NCBI RefSeq assembly: GCF_001043115.1
Contig: NZ_LFME01000015.1
Span: 1 to 64,000 of the forward strand
DNA: 64,000 nt
Source: Xanthomonas sp. NCPPB 1128
Lineage (GTDB): Bacteria; Pseudomonadota; Gammaproteobacteria; Xanthomonadales; Xanthomonadaceae
Direction: 5' to 3'
Shown: piece by piece, positions 1 to 12,511 of the stretch
How the letters are laid out: the number at the start of each line of letters is the position of its first letter
Position numbering within the stretch: the first letter of the stretch is position 1
Position numbers and translations under genes: made by a program
Notes under the pieces: generated by a model
Database searches by the model: none
The model's input: only the letters and a program-made list of their open reading frames with translations
Told to the model about the DNA's origin: nothing

Positions 1-116
1 CGGAGCCGATCTACGATGCAAGCTCGAAGCTTTAGGAGCGACTGGACTTCCCGCACCTCCTCCGATGATCAGTCGGAAGACATGACACCTGTTTAGGGGC
101 GTCACGTCCAGATACA

Positions 117-176
117 AGGAGCGGCTTTAGCCGCGACGCGTTACCGGTAAGGCATCGCGGCTAAAGCCGCTCCTAC
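117..176. repeat. Interspersed palindromic repeat, family A copy 1
   Basis: A GGAGCGGCTTTAGCCGCGA arm and its reverse complement (ending GCTCCTAC) flank a short inner palindrome around TTACCGGTAA. The same element recurs at 7274-7341, 17745-17810, 37827-37892 and 62782-62847, always between genes, so it is a REP-like family. This copy has TTTAGCC where the others have TTCAGCC, with the matching change in the other arm. Bases 1-116 hold nothing I recognise. Confidence 0.85.
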
Positions 177-216
177 GGCAAAAGAGACGCTGCCCGGCTC
201 CGCCATCCGCACAAAG

Positions 217-245
217 AAAAAGCCGCGCATCCGCGCGGCTTTTTT
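217..245 (-). terminator. Rho-independent terminator after secF
   Basis: AGCCGCGC and GCGCGGCT pair around an ATCC loop, with an A-run on one side and a T-run on the other. It can therefore work in both directions. Read on the minus strand it lies about 80 nt after the secF stop and would end the yajC-secD-secF transcript. Confidence 0.8.
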
Positions 246-289
246 GTTCGCAGGAGGAGTGTTTCAGGACCAGGAAATCACGCTTCTAC

Positions 290-321
290 GATTCCCCATT
301 CCCGAATCCCCACTCCCGGCC
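290..321. repeat. G-rich interspersed repeat, family C copy 1
   Basis: Units of the type GGGGATTCGGGAATGGGG, G-rich on the minus strand, lie just after the secF stop. Nine copies of this family are in the window; seven have four G-runs of three or more with 3-7 nt loops. Confidence 0.75.
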
Positions 322-325
322 CCAC

Positions 326-1291
326 TCAGGGCCGACGCGCCAGCGCCTCCACATCCTTGGCCTTCGGCAGCAGGTCCTGCTTGGTGACCTGGAACGGCCC
401 GATCGACAGCAGCGGCACCGCCACGATCACCGAGGAGACCACCACGATCACCGCACCGATCATGTGGGTCAGCGCCAGGCCTTCCATCGACTCGCCGCCG
501 TACAGGTACAGCGCCAGCGCCGACAGGAAGAACATCACCGCGGTGATCACCGTACGCGACAGGGTCTGGTTGATCGAGCGGTTCAGCACCTCGATCGGTT
601 CCACGCGCAGGCTGCGGAAGTTCTCGCGCACGCGGTCGAACACCACGATGATGTCGTTGATCGCAAAGCCCATCACCGACAGCAGGCCGGCCAGCACGGT
701 CAGGTCGAACTCGCGGCCGGTGACCGACACGTAGGCCACCGTCACCAGCAGGTCGAACAGCGCGGTCAGGCTGGCCACCACCGCGAACTTCCACTCGAAC
801 CGGAACGCGATGTAGATCAGGAAGCCGACCAGCATGAACACCGTGGCGTAGACGCCATTCAAGGCCAGGTCCTTGCCGACCTGCGGGCCGACGAACTCGC
901 CCGGCTTGACCGTGGCCGGGTTCTGCGCGGTGCTCACCGCCTTGCGCACCTGCTCGGCGAGGTTCTTGGTGATGTCCTCGTTGTTGTGCTCGCCCTGCGG
1001 CTGCAGGCGGATCACCACCTCGTTGCCGCTGCCGACGTTCTGCACCTGCGCGTTCTCGAAGCCGGCCTTGGCCAGCTGCTCGCGCACCTGGTCCACGTCG
1101 ACCGGCTTCTGGAAGCTGGTCTGCACCAGCGCGCCGCCGGTGAACTCCAGCGCGTAGTTGAAGCCCTTGGCGAAGATCACCGCGAACGAGGCCAGCGCCA
1201 GCAGCAGCATCAGCACCAGGGTCGGGTGCCGCCAGCGCATGAAGTCGATCTTGGTGTCGTTGGGGATCAGGTGAAGCGGGAAGATTTTCAT
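326..1291 (-). CDS. secF: Protein translocase subunit SecF
   Basis: SecF is an inner-membrane RND-type subunit that works with SecD and YajC to use the proton motive force for late steps of Sec protein export. The 321-residue product has the typical layout: one N-terminal membrane segment (about residues 22-42), a periplasmic domain with the FTGG motif, then five membrane segments, including the conserved FAINDIIVVFDRVRENFR region. It is the last gene of yajC-secD-secF; secD ends 73 bp upstream. The length is usual for the family. The ribosome binding site is weak, so the start rests on homology to MKIFPLHLIP-type N-termini. Identification is secure. Confidence 0.97.
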   Translation of the reverse strand: MKIFPLHLIPNDTKIDFMRWRHPTLVLMLLLALASFAVIFAKGFNYALEFTGGALVQTSFQKPVDVDQVREQLAKAGFENAQVQNVGSGNEVVIRLQPQGEHNNEDITKNLAEQVRKAVSTAQNPATVKPGEFVGPQVGKDLALNGVYATVFMLVGFLIYIAFRFEWKFAVVASLTALFDLLVTVAYVSVTGREFDLTVLAGLLSVMGFAINDIIVVFDRVRENFRSLRVEPIEVLNRSINQTLSRTVITAVMFFLSALALYLYGGESMEGLALTHMIGAVIVVVSSVIVAVPLLSIGPFQVTKQDLLPKAKDVEALARRP

Positions 1292-1364
1292 TAGAGACCG
1301 CTCTGCGTTTTTTTGGACCCCGCGCCTGCCGGCGCGGGGACGTGCGGAAGGTGGCGTGCGTGGC

Positions 1365-3209
1365 TCAGATGGCCACGGACTTGATCTTCTTGCGACGGCC
1401 GTAGATCAGCACCGCCAGCGCGCGCGACACGGTGATCGCGGTGAACATCGAGGCGAAGATGCCGATGATCATGGTCAGCGCGAAGCCCTTCAGCGGGCCG
1501 GTACCGAACGCGTACAGCGCCACGCCGACGATCAGGCCGGTCAGGTTGGCGTCGAGGATGGTGCCGCCGGCCTTCTCGTAACCGGCCGCGATCGCCGACT
1601 TGGGCGGCACGCCCAGGCGCAGCTCTTCGCGGATACGCTCGTTGATCAGCACGTTGGCGTCCACCGACAGACCCACCGACAGCGCCAGGCCGGCGAAGCC
1701 GGGCAAGGTCATGGTCGCGCCGAACAGCGACATCACCGAGACCACGATCAGCAGGTTCATCAGCAGCGCGACCGAGGTGATCAGGCCGAACATGCGGTAG
1801 TACACGCTGAAGAACACCAGGGTGAACAGGAAGGCGTAGACCACGGCGGTGACGCCGCGCTCCACGTTTTCCGCGCCCAGGCTGGGGCCGATCACGTATT
1901 CCTCGACGAAGTCCATCGGCGCGGCCAGCGAACCGGCGCGCAGCAGCTTGGCCAGGTTCTCGGCCTCGGTCTTCTCCAGGCCGGTGGTCTGGAAATTCTT
2001 GCCGAACACGCCGGCGATCCGGGTCGGCGCCAGCGCCTCCTCGTTGACCCGCACGCTGCGCACTTCCTTGCCGTCGACCATGGTCACGGTGGGGATGCGC
2101 TCGATGTAGACCACCGACATCAGCTTGCCGGTATTGGCGCTGGTGTAGTCGAACATGCGCTGGCCGGCGGCGTTGTTGAGCGTCACCGCCACGGCCGGCA
2201 TGCCGTTCTGGTCGGTGCTGACGGTGGCGTTGACCATCTGGTCGCCGGACACCAGCACGCGCTTGCTCAGCAGCACCGGGGCGCCGCTGTCGCGCAAGCG
2301 GTAGACCTTGGCGTCGGGCGGGATGTTGCCGCTGCGCACCGCATCCTCGGCATTGCCGTCGACCACGCCGCGGAACTCCAGCGTGGCGGTGGCGCCGATC
2401 ATGCGCTTGGCTTCGGCGGTGTCCTGCACGCCCGGCAGCTCGACCACGATGCGGTCGTCGCCCTGGCGCTGGATGATCGGTTCGGCCACGCCCAACTGGT
2501 TGACGCGGTTGCGCAGCGTGGTCAGGTTCTGCTCGATGGCGCCGGCGGCGATCTGCTTCAGCTCCGCCTCCGGCACGGTGACCGTGATGGTCTGCCCGGA
2601 CACCGCGTAGCTCAGGGTCGGCTGCGCCTTGGCGATGGCGGCGCGCGCGGCGGCGGCGTCGACGCCCTCGCCCAGGCTGACCTGGATGCTGTTGTCCGGA
2701 CGGCGATCGACCGAGCGGTAGGCCAGGCGGGCGTCACGCAAGGTGGTGCGGATGTCCTCGGCGAAGGCGTCCAGGCGCTTTTCCAGCGCCGCCTTCTGGT
2801 CCACCTGCAGGGCGAAGTGCACGCCGCCGACCAGGTCCAGACCCAGCACCATCGGCTTGCCGCCCAGCCGCGACAGCCAGTCCGGCACCGTCGAGGCCAG
2901 GTTCAGCGCCACCGTGTAGTTCTCGCCCACCTGCTGGCGCAGCACGTCGTTGGCACGGGTCTGCGCCTGCAGGTTCGGCAGGCGCACCATCAGGCTGTCG
3001 CCTTCCTTGTCGACCCGCTTCGGGGTGATCCCGGCCGTCTTCAGGTCGGCGAGGACCCGCTCGCGCAGGACGTCGTCGATCTTGCCGCCGCGGCTGGCGG
3101 TGATCTGGACCGACGGATCCTTCTGGTACACGTTGGGCAGCGCGTACAACGCGCTCAACGCCAGCACGATCAGGATGAGGACATACTTCCAGCGCGGAAA
3201 CTCAAGCAT
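1365..3209 (-). CDS. secD: Protein translocase subunit SecD
   Basis: SecD is the larger RND-type partner of SecF. The 614-residue protein has an N-terminal membrane anchor, the conserved GLDLVGGVHF motif near residue 108, a large periplasmic head, and a C-terminal five-helix bundle containing GLSVDANVLINERIREEL. I chose the ATG giving MLEFPRWKYV; a GTG five codons upstream is in frame but gives an atypical N-terminus. It sits between yajC (56 bp upstream) and secF, in the usual order. Confidence 0.97.
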   Translation of the reverse strand: MLEFPRWKYVLILIVLALSALYALPNVYQKDPSVQITASRGGKIDDVLRERVLADLKTAGITPKRVDKEGDSLMVRLPNLQAQTRANDVLRQQVGENYTVALNLASTVPDWLSRLGGKPMVLGLDLVGGVHFALQVDQKAALEKRLDAFAEDIRTTLRDARLAYRSVDRRPDNSIQVSLGEGVDAAAARAAIAKAQPTLSYAVSGQTITVTVPEAELKQIAAGAIEQNLTTLRNRVNQLGVAEPIIQRQGDDRIVVELPGVQDTAEAKRMIGATATLEFRGVVDGNAEDAVRSGNIPPDAKVYRLRDSGAPVLLSKRVLVSGDQMVNATVSTDQNGMPAVAVTLNNAAGQRMFDYTSANTGKLMSVVYIERIPTVTMVDGKEVRSVRVNEEALAPTRIAGVFGKNFQTTGLEKTEAENLAKLLRAGSLAAPMDFVEEYVIGPSLGAENVERGVTAVVYAFLFTLVFFSVYYRMFGLITSVALLMNLLIVVSVMSLFGATMTLPGFAGLALSVGLSVDANVLINERIREELRLGVPPKSAIAAGYEKAGGTILDANLTGLIVGVALYAFGTGPLKGFALTMIIGIFASMFTAITVSRALAVLIYGRRKKIKSVAI

Positions 3210-3265
3210 TGCGGGACCCCGCACGACGCCACGCCGGCGTCGCGCCTAGCAGTAGGAGAAATGGA

Positions 3266-3610
3266 TCAGGCGGACTTCAGCGTGCCCTTCGGCAGGACAT
3301 TGCCGACGGCGCCCTTCTGCACGCGGATGCGCACGTTGTCGGCCACTTCGATGGTGATGAAGTTGTCGCCGATGTCGGTGACCACGCCGGCCACGCCGCC
3401 GGAGGTGATGACCTCGTCGCCACGGCCGAGCTTGTCCAGCATCGACTTGTGTTCCTTCTGGCGCTTCATCTGCGGCCGAATCATCACGAAATACATCACC
3501 GCGATCAGGATGATGGGCAGCAGGAACATCTGCAGGCCGCCACCGGCCGGGGCGGTGCCGCCGGCGGTCTGCGCCTGGGCGACGGGAATCAGGAAATCGA
3601 GCGGATTCAT
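3266..3610 (-). CDS. yajC: Preprotein translocase accessory subunit YajC
   Basis: YajC is a small single-span inner-membrane protein of the SecDF-YajC complex. The 114 residues include a Gly/Ala-rich N-terminus, one hydrophobic segment (FLLPIILIAVMYFVMIRP) and the conserved MKRQKEHKSMLDKLGRGDEV stretch that starts the cytoplasmic SH3-like domain. It is the first gene of yajC-secD-secF. A repeat-filled 276-bp gap separates it from tgt, so the two may be transcribed apart. Confidence 0.95.
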   Translation of the reverse strand: MNPLDFLIPVAQAQTAGGTAPAGGGLQMFLLPIILIAVMYFVMIRPQMKRQKEHKSMLDKLGRGDEVITSGGVAGVVTDIGDNFITIEVADNVRIRVQKGAVGNVLPKGTLKSA

Positions 3611-3760
3611 CGGGTACGTCCTATGGTTTGGGCAGCCCGACGCCCTGGGGCACGGACCGCTGGTTTGCCTTGCGGCAGCAAGCAGCCGCCGATTATGCCA
3701 CGATCTTCCCCCAACCCCCGGAACGGCCGCAGCGCGCTTTTCCTTCTCCCTTCGGCACCT

Positions 3761-3886
3761 TCCCCCTTCTCGGGGGAAGGTGCCGCGCAGGGGCGGATGA
3801 GGGTACGGGCGCAGCCTCGTGTCATTTCGACCGCACGAGGCTTCGCCCGACCCTCACCCCAACCCCTCTCCCGGGGGGAGAGGGGC

Positions 3887-3889
<3 letters not shown>
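3761..3889. repeat. Interspersed repeat, family B copy 1
   Basis: Inverted pieces CCCTCACCCCAACCCCTCTC and GGGGCGGATGAGGGTACGGGC, with internal GGGGAGAGGGG and GGGGGAAGGTGC hairpin arms. The same blocks recur at 12512-12551 and 56718-56815. The family is noncoding and fills the yajC-tgt gap; apparent short reading frames here are repeat artefacts. Confidence 0.8.
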
Positions 3890-7099
<3,210 letters not shown>

Positions 7100-7160
7100 C
7101 GCCACGCCATGCTGAAAAAGGGGCGCCAGGGTAGCGTATCGGGCGTCACGTTCTGTGACG

Positions 7161-7230
7161 CCGGGAATGGGGATTCGGGATTGGGGATTCGAGGTGAAGC
7201 CGAGATTGGGGATTCGGGATTGGGGAATCG
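7161..7230. repeat. G-rich interspersed repeat, family C copy 2
   Basis: Two blocks of GGGATTGGGGATTCGGGATT-type units, G-rich on the plus strand, sit upstream of the ABC transporter gene. The first block alone has four G-runs with 3-4 nt loops. Together with family A copy 2 and the oppositely oriented copy 3 it forms a composite repeat at 7161-7372. Confidence 0.8.
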
Positions 7231-7273
7231 CAAGAGCGGCATCCCGCGCGCATGGCGCCTATCGCTTTCTGTT

Positions 7274-7341
7274 GTAGGAGCGGCTTCAGCCGCGACCAGG
7301 CGTTACCGATAACGCCTGGTCGCGGCTGACGCCGCTCCTAC
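7274..7341. repeat. Interspersed palindromic repeat, family A copy 2
   Basis: GTAGGAGCGGCTTCAGCCGC and its near-complement GCGGCTGACGCCGCTCCTAC flank the inner palindrome AGGCGTTACCGATAACGCCT. One position in the right arm (GACG for GAAG) breaks the symmetry. Confidence 0.85.
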
Positions 7342-7372
7342 GAATCCCGAATCCCCACTCCCGAATCCCGGC
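7341..7372. repeat. G-rich interspersed repeat, family C copy 3
   Basis: Units of GGGATTCGGGAGTGGGGATT type on the minus strand end two bases before the stop codon of the serine hydrolase gene, so they form the start of its 3' untranslated RNA. Confidence 0.75.
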
Positions 7373-7373
7373 C

Positions 7374-8987
7374 TCACTCCGGCGTCAGCACCAGATCCTG
7401 GAAATCGAAGCTGAAATCGGTCAGCGGCGAGATCGCCTGCATGCGCGCCTCGCGCACCTTGCCGTCGGGCGTCAGCGCGAAATTGACGAAGGCGTCGGCG
7501 TTGAGGGAGCGGTCGCGCCAGCGCACGATGAAGGTGTCGTGCTGCCAGTGCTCCAGGGTGCCGACCAGCTGCGCGGTCTTGCTGAACTGCAGTTCCAGGC
7601 GCTTGCCCTGCTGGCGCACCACCACGTCGCCGTACCACGGGTCGCGGTAGGTGCCGGCGTAGCCGGACAGCGGCAGCGACGGCGTCGACTTGGCGTCGCG
7701 CGCGGCCACGTGCTTGGCCCAGTCCTCGTCGGCGTTGGCGTCGGCCTTGGCCACGGCCTTGGCGTAGGCACCGGTCCAGTCGGTCGCCGGCGCGCCCAGG
7801 TAGGCGTCCAGCACGCGCAGGGTGATCGCGTTGAAGGCGGCGCCCACCTCCTGGTTGGTCAGCACGATCACGCCCAGCTTGCGCTCCGGTACCAGGGTCA
7901 ACCGCGAGACCATGCCCGGCCAGCCGCCGGTGTGCCAGACCAGCTTGGCGCCACGGTAGTCGCTCAGGCTCCAGCCCTCGCCGTAGCCGGCGAAGTTGGG
8001 CTTGGCCGGAAGCAGTTCCGGCACGCTCGGCTCGGACACCGCGATCGGCGTGATCATCTGCCACATCTCCTGCTGGCGCTGGGCGCTGAACAGCTGATGC
8101 GGCTGACCATCGGCGGACGGCAGGCGCCCGCCGTCGAGCTGCACCTGCATCCACTTGGCCATGTCGTGCACATTGGCGTAGATGCCGCCGGCGCCGGAAT
8201 TGTTGGACCAGGTCAGCGGCGCCACCGTGCGCAGCTCGCGGAAATCGAACTTGGCGTGGCCGACCGCGGCCTCGTCGCCCGGCTGCAGATGGTCGCTGTT
8301 GATGCGCGCGCCGGCCATGCCCACCGGCACGAAGATGCGCTGGCGCACGAACTCGGCATAGCTCTGCCCGGACACCTGCTCGATCAGCTTCTGCGCCACC
8401 GCGTACAGGATGTTGTCGTAGGCGTAGCGGTCGCGAAAACCGCCCTTCAGCGGCACGTGCGCCAGGCGCCGCACCACCTCCGCGTTGCTGTAGCTGGTGG
8501 TCGGCCAGAACAGCAGGTCGCCCGCACCCAGGCTCAGGCCACTGCGATGGCTGAGCAGGTCGCGCACGCGCATCTCGCGGGTGACGTAGGCGTCGGACAT
8601 CTGGAACCACGGCAGGTGGTCCACCACCCGGTCCTCGAGCTTGAGCTTGCCTTCGTCGGCCAGGATCGACAGCGCCGCGGAGGTGAAGGCCTTGGTATTG
8701 GAGGCGATGGCGAACAGTGTCTGCGCGTCCACCGGTTCCGGCTTGCCGAGTTCGCGCACGCCGTAGCCACGCTCCAGCACCACCTTCCCGTCCTTGACGA
8801 TGGCGATGGCGATGCCCGGCACGTCGAACTGCTTGCGCACGCGCTCCACCTGGGCATCCAGGTCCTGCAAGGCCGGCGGCAACGCGGCCGGGGCCGGTGC
8901 AGGGGCCGCGTCGGGGGCCGGCGCCTGCGCCTGCACGGTGTCGCTCACCGCCAACAACAGGCCGCAGCCCATCGAGATGCTCTTCAA
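7374..8987 (-). CDS. Secreted serine hydrolase, class C beta-lactamase fold
   Basis: A 537-residue penicillin-binding-protein/AmpC-like hydrolase. Its catalytic Ser and Lys are in ASNTKAFTS, a Tyr-Ser-Asn and the VWHTGGWPG motif supply the remaining active-site signatures, and a C-terminal beta domain (DUF3471-like) follows. The start is TTG: AGGAG lies 8 nt before it, and it yields MKSISMGCGLLLAVSDTVQA, a good signal peptide. The next ATG, five codons later, would lose the lysine. Family members are esterases, D-aminopeptidases or of unknown substrate, so I give no symbol. It is probably periplasmic. Confidence 0.88.
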   Translation of the reverse strand: MKSISMGCGLLLAVSDTVQAQAPAPDAAPAPAPAALPPALQDLDAQVERVRKQFDVPGIAIAIVKDGKVVLERGYGVRELGKPEPVDAQTLFAIASNTKAFTSAALSILADEGKLKLEDRVVDHLPWFQMSDAYVTREMRVRDLLSHRSGLSLGAGDLLFWPTTSYSNAEVVRRLAHVPLKGGFRDRYAYDNILYAVAQKLIEQVSGQSYAEFVRQRIFVPVGMAGARINSDHLQPGDEAAVGHAKFDFRELRTVAPLTWSNNSGAGGIYANVHDMAKWMQVQLDGGRLPSADGQPHQLFSAQRQQEMWQMITPIAVSEPSVPELLPAKPNFAGYGEGWSLSDYRGAKLVWHTGGWPGMVSRLTLVPERKLGVIVLTNQEVGAAFNAITLRVLDAYLGAPATDWTGAYAKAVAKADANADEDWAKHVAARDAKSTPSLPLSGYAGTYRDPWYGDVVVRQQGKRLELQFSKTAQLVGTLEHWQHDTFIVRWRDRSLNADAFVNFALTPDGKVREARMQAISPLTDFSFDFQDLVLTPE

Positions 8988-9369
8988 CTGCGTCGCTCCT
9001 GAGAAGGGAAACCAAGGCCGCACGCAGCCGCGCGCGTCGAGGGCGAGTGTAGAGCCTGCCGGGCCGTTTGCGGCGGAGCCACGCTGCGCTGCGTCGACGC
9101 CGCGCAGTTCCGGGTGCCGTCCAGACGGGCGCCGACACCTGCCGCCGACGTCGATCCCGCACGCAGCGGCCAGCGGAGCCTGGCGGCCATTCCCGCTTCC
9201 ACGCTTGCATGCCGCACGCCGCACGCCATCGCGTAGGCGACGAACACGCTGCACAGGCGCGCGCCGCGCACCGCCTGGCGACGCCACGAGGCCGTTGGCG
9301 CCCGCGACGACACCCCGCAACGCCGCGCTGCGGCACAATCGCTCCCCGCCTGCCGCCGGACACGCCCGC
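8988..9369. other. Divergent intergenic region, no gene seen
   Basis: This 382-bp GC-rich stretch between the divergent serine hydrolase and DUF72 genes codes for nothing I can support. It must hold both promoters. A CACAAT hexamer at 9334-9339, about 30 nt before the DUF72 start, is a candidate -10 element. Confidence 0.5.
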
Positions 9370-10209
9370 ATGAACGACCTCTTCGACTCCGCCCCGGCCG
9401 CGCCGGACGGCATCCGCGTCGGCATCGGCGGCTGGACCTACGCGCCGTGGCGCGGCGGCATGTTCTATCCGCAGGGCCTGGTGCAACGCCGCGAGCTGGA
9501 ATACGCCAGCCGCCACGTCACCAGCATCGAGATCAACGGGACCTACTACGGTGCGCAGAAGCCGGACACCTATGCGCGCTGGCGCGACGAAACGCCGCCG
9601 GGTTTCCTGTTCTCGGCCAAGGCGCCCAAGCGCATCACCGCGCTGCGGCGGCTGGCCGGCGCCGGCACGCAGATCGAGGATTTCGTCGGCGGCATCGCCA
9701 GCCTCGGCGACCGCCTCGGTCCGCTGCTGTGGCAGTTCGAGCACGGCCATCGCCTGGACCTGGACGACCTGGCCGCGTTCCTGGACCTGCTGCCGCGCAA
9801 GGCCGACGGACACCGGCTGCGCCACGTGCTGGAAGTGCGCGATCCCGATTGTGTCGGCCCGGAACTGCTGCAACTGACCCGCCGGCACGGCGTGGCCACG
9901 GTGTTCACCGATTCCCCCGAGTTCCCCTCCTTCGCCGACCTGGGCGCCGACTTCGTCTATGCGCGGCTGATGCGCAGCCGCGCCGACCTCGCCCATGGCT
10001 ACACCGCCAAGGAACTGCAGGCCTGGGCCGCGCACGCGCAGGCCTGGCGCCGCGGCGAGGATCCGCAGGCGCTGCCGCATGCCGACACGAGCTTGGCCAA
10101 ACCCACGCCGCGTGAGGTGTTCGTCTACTTCATCAGCGCTGCCAAGGAACGCAATCCTGCGGCGGCGATGGCCTTGCTGAAGATCCTCGGGTCTGCCGCA
10201 CAGGCGTGA
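9370..10209 (+). CDS. DUF72 (YecE-like) protein
   Basis: The 279-residue product starts with the family hallmark GIGGWTYAPWRGGMFYP and keeps the SIEINGTYYG and DFVYARLMRS motifs of the TIM-barrel DUF72 family. The biochemical role of the family is not settled. It is cytoplasmic, with no signal peptide. The ATG at 9370 places the conserved glycine motif near residue 20, as in relatives. There is no obvious Shine-Dalgarno. Confidence 0.9.
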   Translation: MNDLFDSAPAAPDGIRVGIGGWTYAPWRGGMFYPQGLVQRRELEYASRHVTSIEINGTYYGAQKPDTYARWRDETPPGFLFSAKAPKRITALRRLAGAGTQIEDFVGGIASLGDRLGPLLWQFEHGHRLDLDDLAAFLDLLPRKADGHRLRHVLEVRDPDCVGPELLQLTRRHGVATVFTDSPEFPSFADLGADFVYARLMRSRADLAHGYTAKELQAWAAHAQAWRRGEDPQALPHADTSLAKPTPREVFVYFISAAKERNPAAAMALLKILGSAAQA

Positions 10210-10410
10210 CGCGCTGTGCCGCACGCACGCGACGTGCGGCACAGCGCAAGCGCGACCGCCGACGCCACGGGCGCAAGATGGCTGAACCGGGCCTCGACCG
10301 CGCGCACCCGGCGACACCTGGCGGTCGCCGCGCTGCGGTACAAAAGCGCCCGTCCGGCGCCGTCGCCGGGCCGCGGCCACGCGCCGCACCTCCACACACG
10401 GAGCCCATCG

Positions 10411-11385
10411 ATGCGGATCAAGCGCACGCTCGAACGTCTTCCCGGCGGCATGATGCTGGCGCCGCTGCTGCTCGGCGCGCTCTGCCACACCCTGTGGCCG
10501 CAGGCCGGCGCCTGGTTCGGCTCGTTCACCCAGGGCCTGATCGGTGGGCTGGTGCCGATCCTGGCGGTGTGGTGTTTCTGCCTGGGCGCCTCGATCCGGC
10601 TGCGCAGCGGCGGCCGCGTGCTGCGCGCCTCCGGCGTGCTGGTGCTGACCAAGATCGCGGTGGCATGGCTGACCGCGGTGCTCGCCGCGCGGCTGTTGCC
10701 TCCGGGCGGCATCGTTGCTGGCGTGTGGAGCGGCATGTCGGCATTGGCACTGGTCGCGGCGATGGACATGACCAACGCCGGTCTGTTCGCCGCGCTCATG
10801 CAGCAGTACGGCGGCCGCGGCGAGGCCGGGGCGATGGCGCTGATGTCGCTGGAATCCGGACCGCTGGTGACCATGCTGATCCTGGGCAGCGCCGGCGTTG
10901 CCAGCTTCGAACCGCGGCTGCTGCTGGGCGCGGTGTTGCCGCTGCTGGCGGGTTTTGCGCTCGGCAACCTGGACCCGGCGCTGCGCGCCCTGTTCGCGCG
11001 GGCGGTGCCGGCGCTGATCCCGTTCTTCGCCTTCGCCCTGGGCAACACCCTGGACCTGCGCATGGTCGCCCACGCCGGCGTGGCCGGCGTCGCGCTGGGC
11101 CTGCTGGTGATCGTGGCGACCGGGATCCCGCTGTTGCTGGCCGACCGCTGGCTGGCCGGCGGCAACGGCAGCGCCGGCCTCGCCGCCTCCAGCACCGCAG
11201 GCGCGGCGGTGGCCACGCCCGCACTGGTGGCGACGGTGGCGCCGCAGTTCCAGGCCACCGCGCCGGCCGCGACCGCGCTGGTGGCGACCTCGGTGGTGGT
11301 GACGGCATTGCTGGTGCCGCCGCTCACCGCCGCCTACGCGCGCAGGATGGCGCGGACCGCGTCGCCGTCCGCAGCGGACGGCTGA
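10411..11385 (+). CDS. kdgT: 2-keto-3-deoxygluconate permease family protein
   Basis: This 324-residue, very hydrophobic protein (about ten membrane segments) matches the KdgT family, whose members bring 2-keto-3-deoxygluconate from pectin breakdown into the cell with protons. Family-like features are the N-terminal [19 protein letters not shown] and the [20 protein letters not shown] segments. No pectin catabolic genes adjoin it, so the substrate is inferred from family only. The start ATG follows a weak GGAG about 7 nt upstream. Confidence 0.85.
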   Translation: MRIKRTLERLPGGMMLAPLLLGALCHTLWPQAGAWFGSFTQGLIGGLVPILAVWCFCLGASIRLRSGGRVLRASGVLVLTKIAVAWLTAVLAARLLPPGGIVAGVWSGMSALALVAAMDMTNAGLFAALMQQYGGRGEAGAMALMSLESGPLVTMLILGSAGVASFEPRLLLGAVLPLLAGFALGNLDPALRALFARAVPALIPFFAFALGNTLDLRMVAHAGVAGVALGLLVIVATGIPLLLADRWLAGGNGSAGLAASSTAGAAVATPALVATVAPQFQATAPAATALVATSVVVTALLVPPLTAAYARRMARTASPSAADG

Positions 11386-11425
11386 TCCGTAACCCGATCC
11401 GCGACCGTCGCGCCGCGCTTTGCGC

Positions 11426-11431
11426 GACAAT
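11426..11431 (+). promoter_or_regulatory. -10-like GACAAT directly before the eamA start
   Basis: GACAAT ends 6 nt before the ATG at 11438 and no Shine-Dalgarno lies between. If it is a -10 element, transcription starts at or near the A of ATG and the mRNA is leaderless. The same geometry occurs before the genes at 21877, 23983, 25589, 42199 and 60464 (minus). Confidence 0.5.
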
Positions 11432-11437
11432 ACGCGG

Positions 11438-12385
11438 ATGCCGATGCACCCCACCACCAAAGCCCAGCTGCAAATCCATTTCTGCGTCCTGCTGTGGGGA
11501 ATCACCGCGATTCTCGGCAAGCTGATCACCCTGCCCGCGCTGCCGCTGGTGTGGTGGCGCATGCTGATGGTGGTGGCGGCGCTGGCCCTGCTGCCGCGGG
11601 TGTGGCGCAGCCTGGCCGCACTGACGCCGAAACTGGCGCTGGGCTACGCCGTGGTCGGCGCCCTGGTCGGCCTGCACTGGCTGACCTTCTACGGCGCGAT
11701 CAAGCTGGCCAACGCCTCGGTCGCAGCGACCTGCATCGCGCTGGCGCCGGTGTTCACCGCGGTGATCGAACCGTGGGTGGCGAAGCGGCCGTTCCGCCCC
11801 AGCGAACTGGCCTTCGGCCTGGCGGTGCTGCCGGGTGTGGCCCTGGTGGTCGGCGGCGGCCCGCACGGGATGCGCGCCGGCGTGGCGATCGGTGCGGTGT
11901 CGGCGCTGCTGGTGGCGGCCTTCGGCTCGCTCAACAAGCGCCTGGTCGACCATGCCGATCCGCTGACCGTGACCGCGCTGGAACTGGGCGCCGGCACCCT
12001 GACTCTGACCGCACTGGCGCCGTTGCTGCCCTTCGTGCTGCCAGCGTTGAGCGGGCCCTTGCTGGTGCTGCCCAGCCTGCACGACACCGCGCTGCTGCTG
12101 GCGCTGGCGCTGCTGTGCACGCTGCTGCCGTTCGCCCTGGCCCTGGTCGCGCTGCGCCGGCTCAGCGCCTACGCAGTGCAACTGGTCACCAACCTGGAAC
12201 CGGTCTACGCGATCGTGTTCGCGATCGTGCTGCTGGACGAGCAGCGCCAGCTCACCGGGCTGTTCTACCTCGGCGTGGCGGTGATCCTGGGCGCGGTGTT
12301 CCTGCATCCGCTGCTGACCCGCACCCGCACGGTGCGGCACCCGGAGCTGCTGGCGACCTGCGAGGCGAAGAACGTGATGGAGTGA
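11438..12385 (+). CDS. EamA/DMT family transporter
   Basis: A 315-residue drug/metabolite transporter with ten predicted membrane segments in two EamA repeats (about residues 10-140 and 155-295). The first repeat ends in conserved LANASVAATCIALAPVFTAV, the second in NLEPVYAIVFAIVLL. Such proteins usually export amino acids or other metabolites; the substrate is unknown. I chose the ATG giving MPMHPTTKAQ because a -10-like GACAAT sits six bases upstream; an ATG six codons earlier would overlap that element. Confidence 0.88.
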   Translation: MPMHPTTKAQLQIHFCVLLWGITAILGKLITLPALPLVWWRMLMVVAALALLPRVWRSLAALTPKLALGYAVVGALVGLHWLTFYGAIKLANASVAATCIALAPVFTAVIEPWVAKRPFRPSELAFGLAVLPGVALVVGGGPHGMRAGVAIGAVSALLVAAFGSLNKRLVDHADPLTVTALELGAGTLTLTALAPLLPFVLPALSGPLLVLPSLHDTALLLALALLCTLLPFALALVALRRLSAYAVQLVTNLEPVYAIVFAIVLLDEQRQLTGLFYLGVAVILGAVFLHPLLTRTRTVRHPELLATCEAKNVME

Positions 12386-12401
12386 GCGCTGGCGCGCTCA
12401 C

Positions 12402-12433
12402 TCCGGGATTGGAGATTGGGGAGTCGGGATTGG
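12402..12433. repeat. G-rich interspersed repeat, family C copy 4
   Basis: GGGATTGGAGATTGGGGAGT and a further GGGATTGG, G-rich on the coding strand, start 17 nt after the eamA stop. This copy is degenerate, with three G-runs of at least three. Confidence 0.7.
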
Positions 12434-12511
12434 CCCGGCCCTGCGCATGTGCGGCATGGCCGCAGGCCCAATGCGATGGGCTCGGCATGTTCGGGGAGGC
12501 GCGGTACTTCT

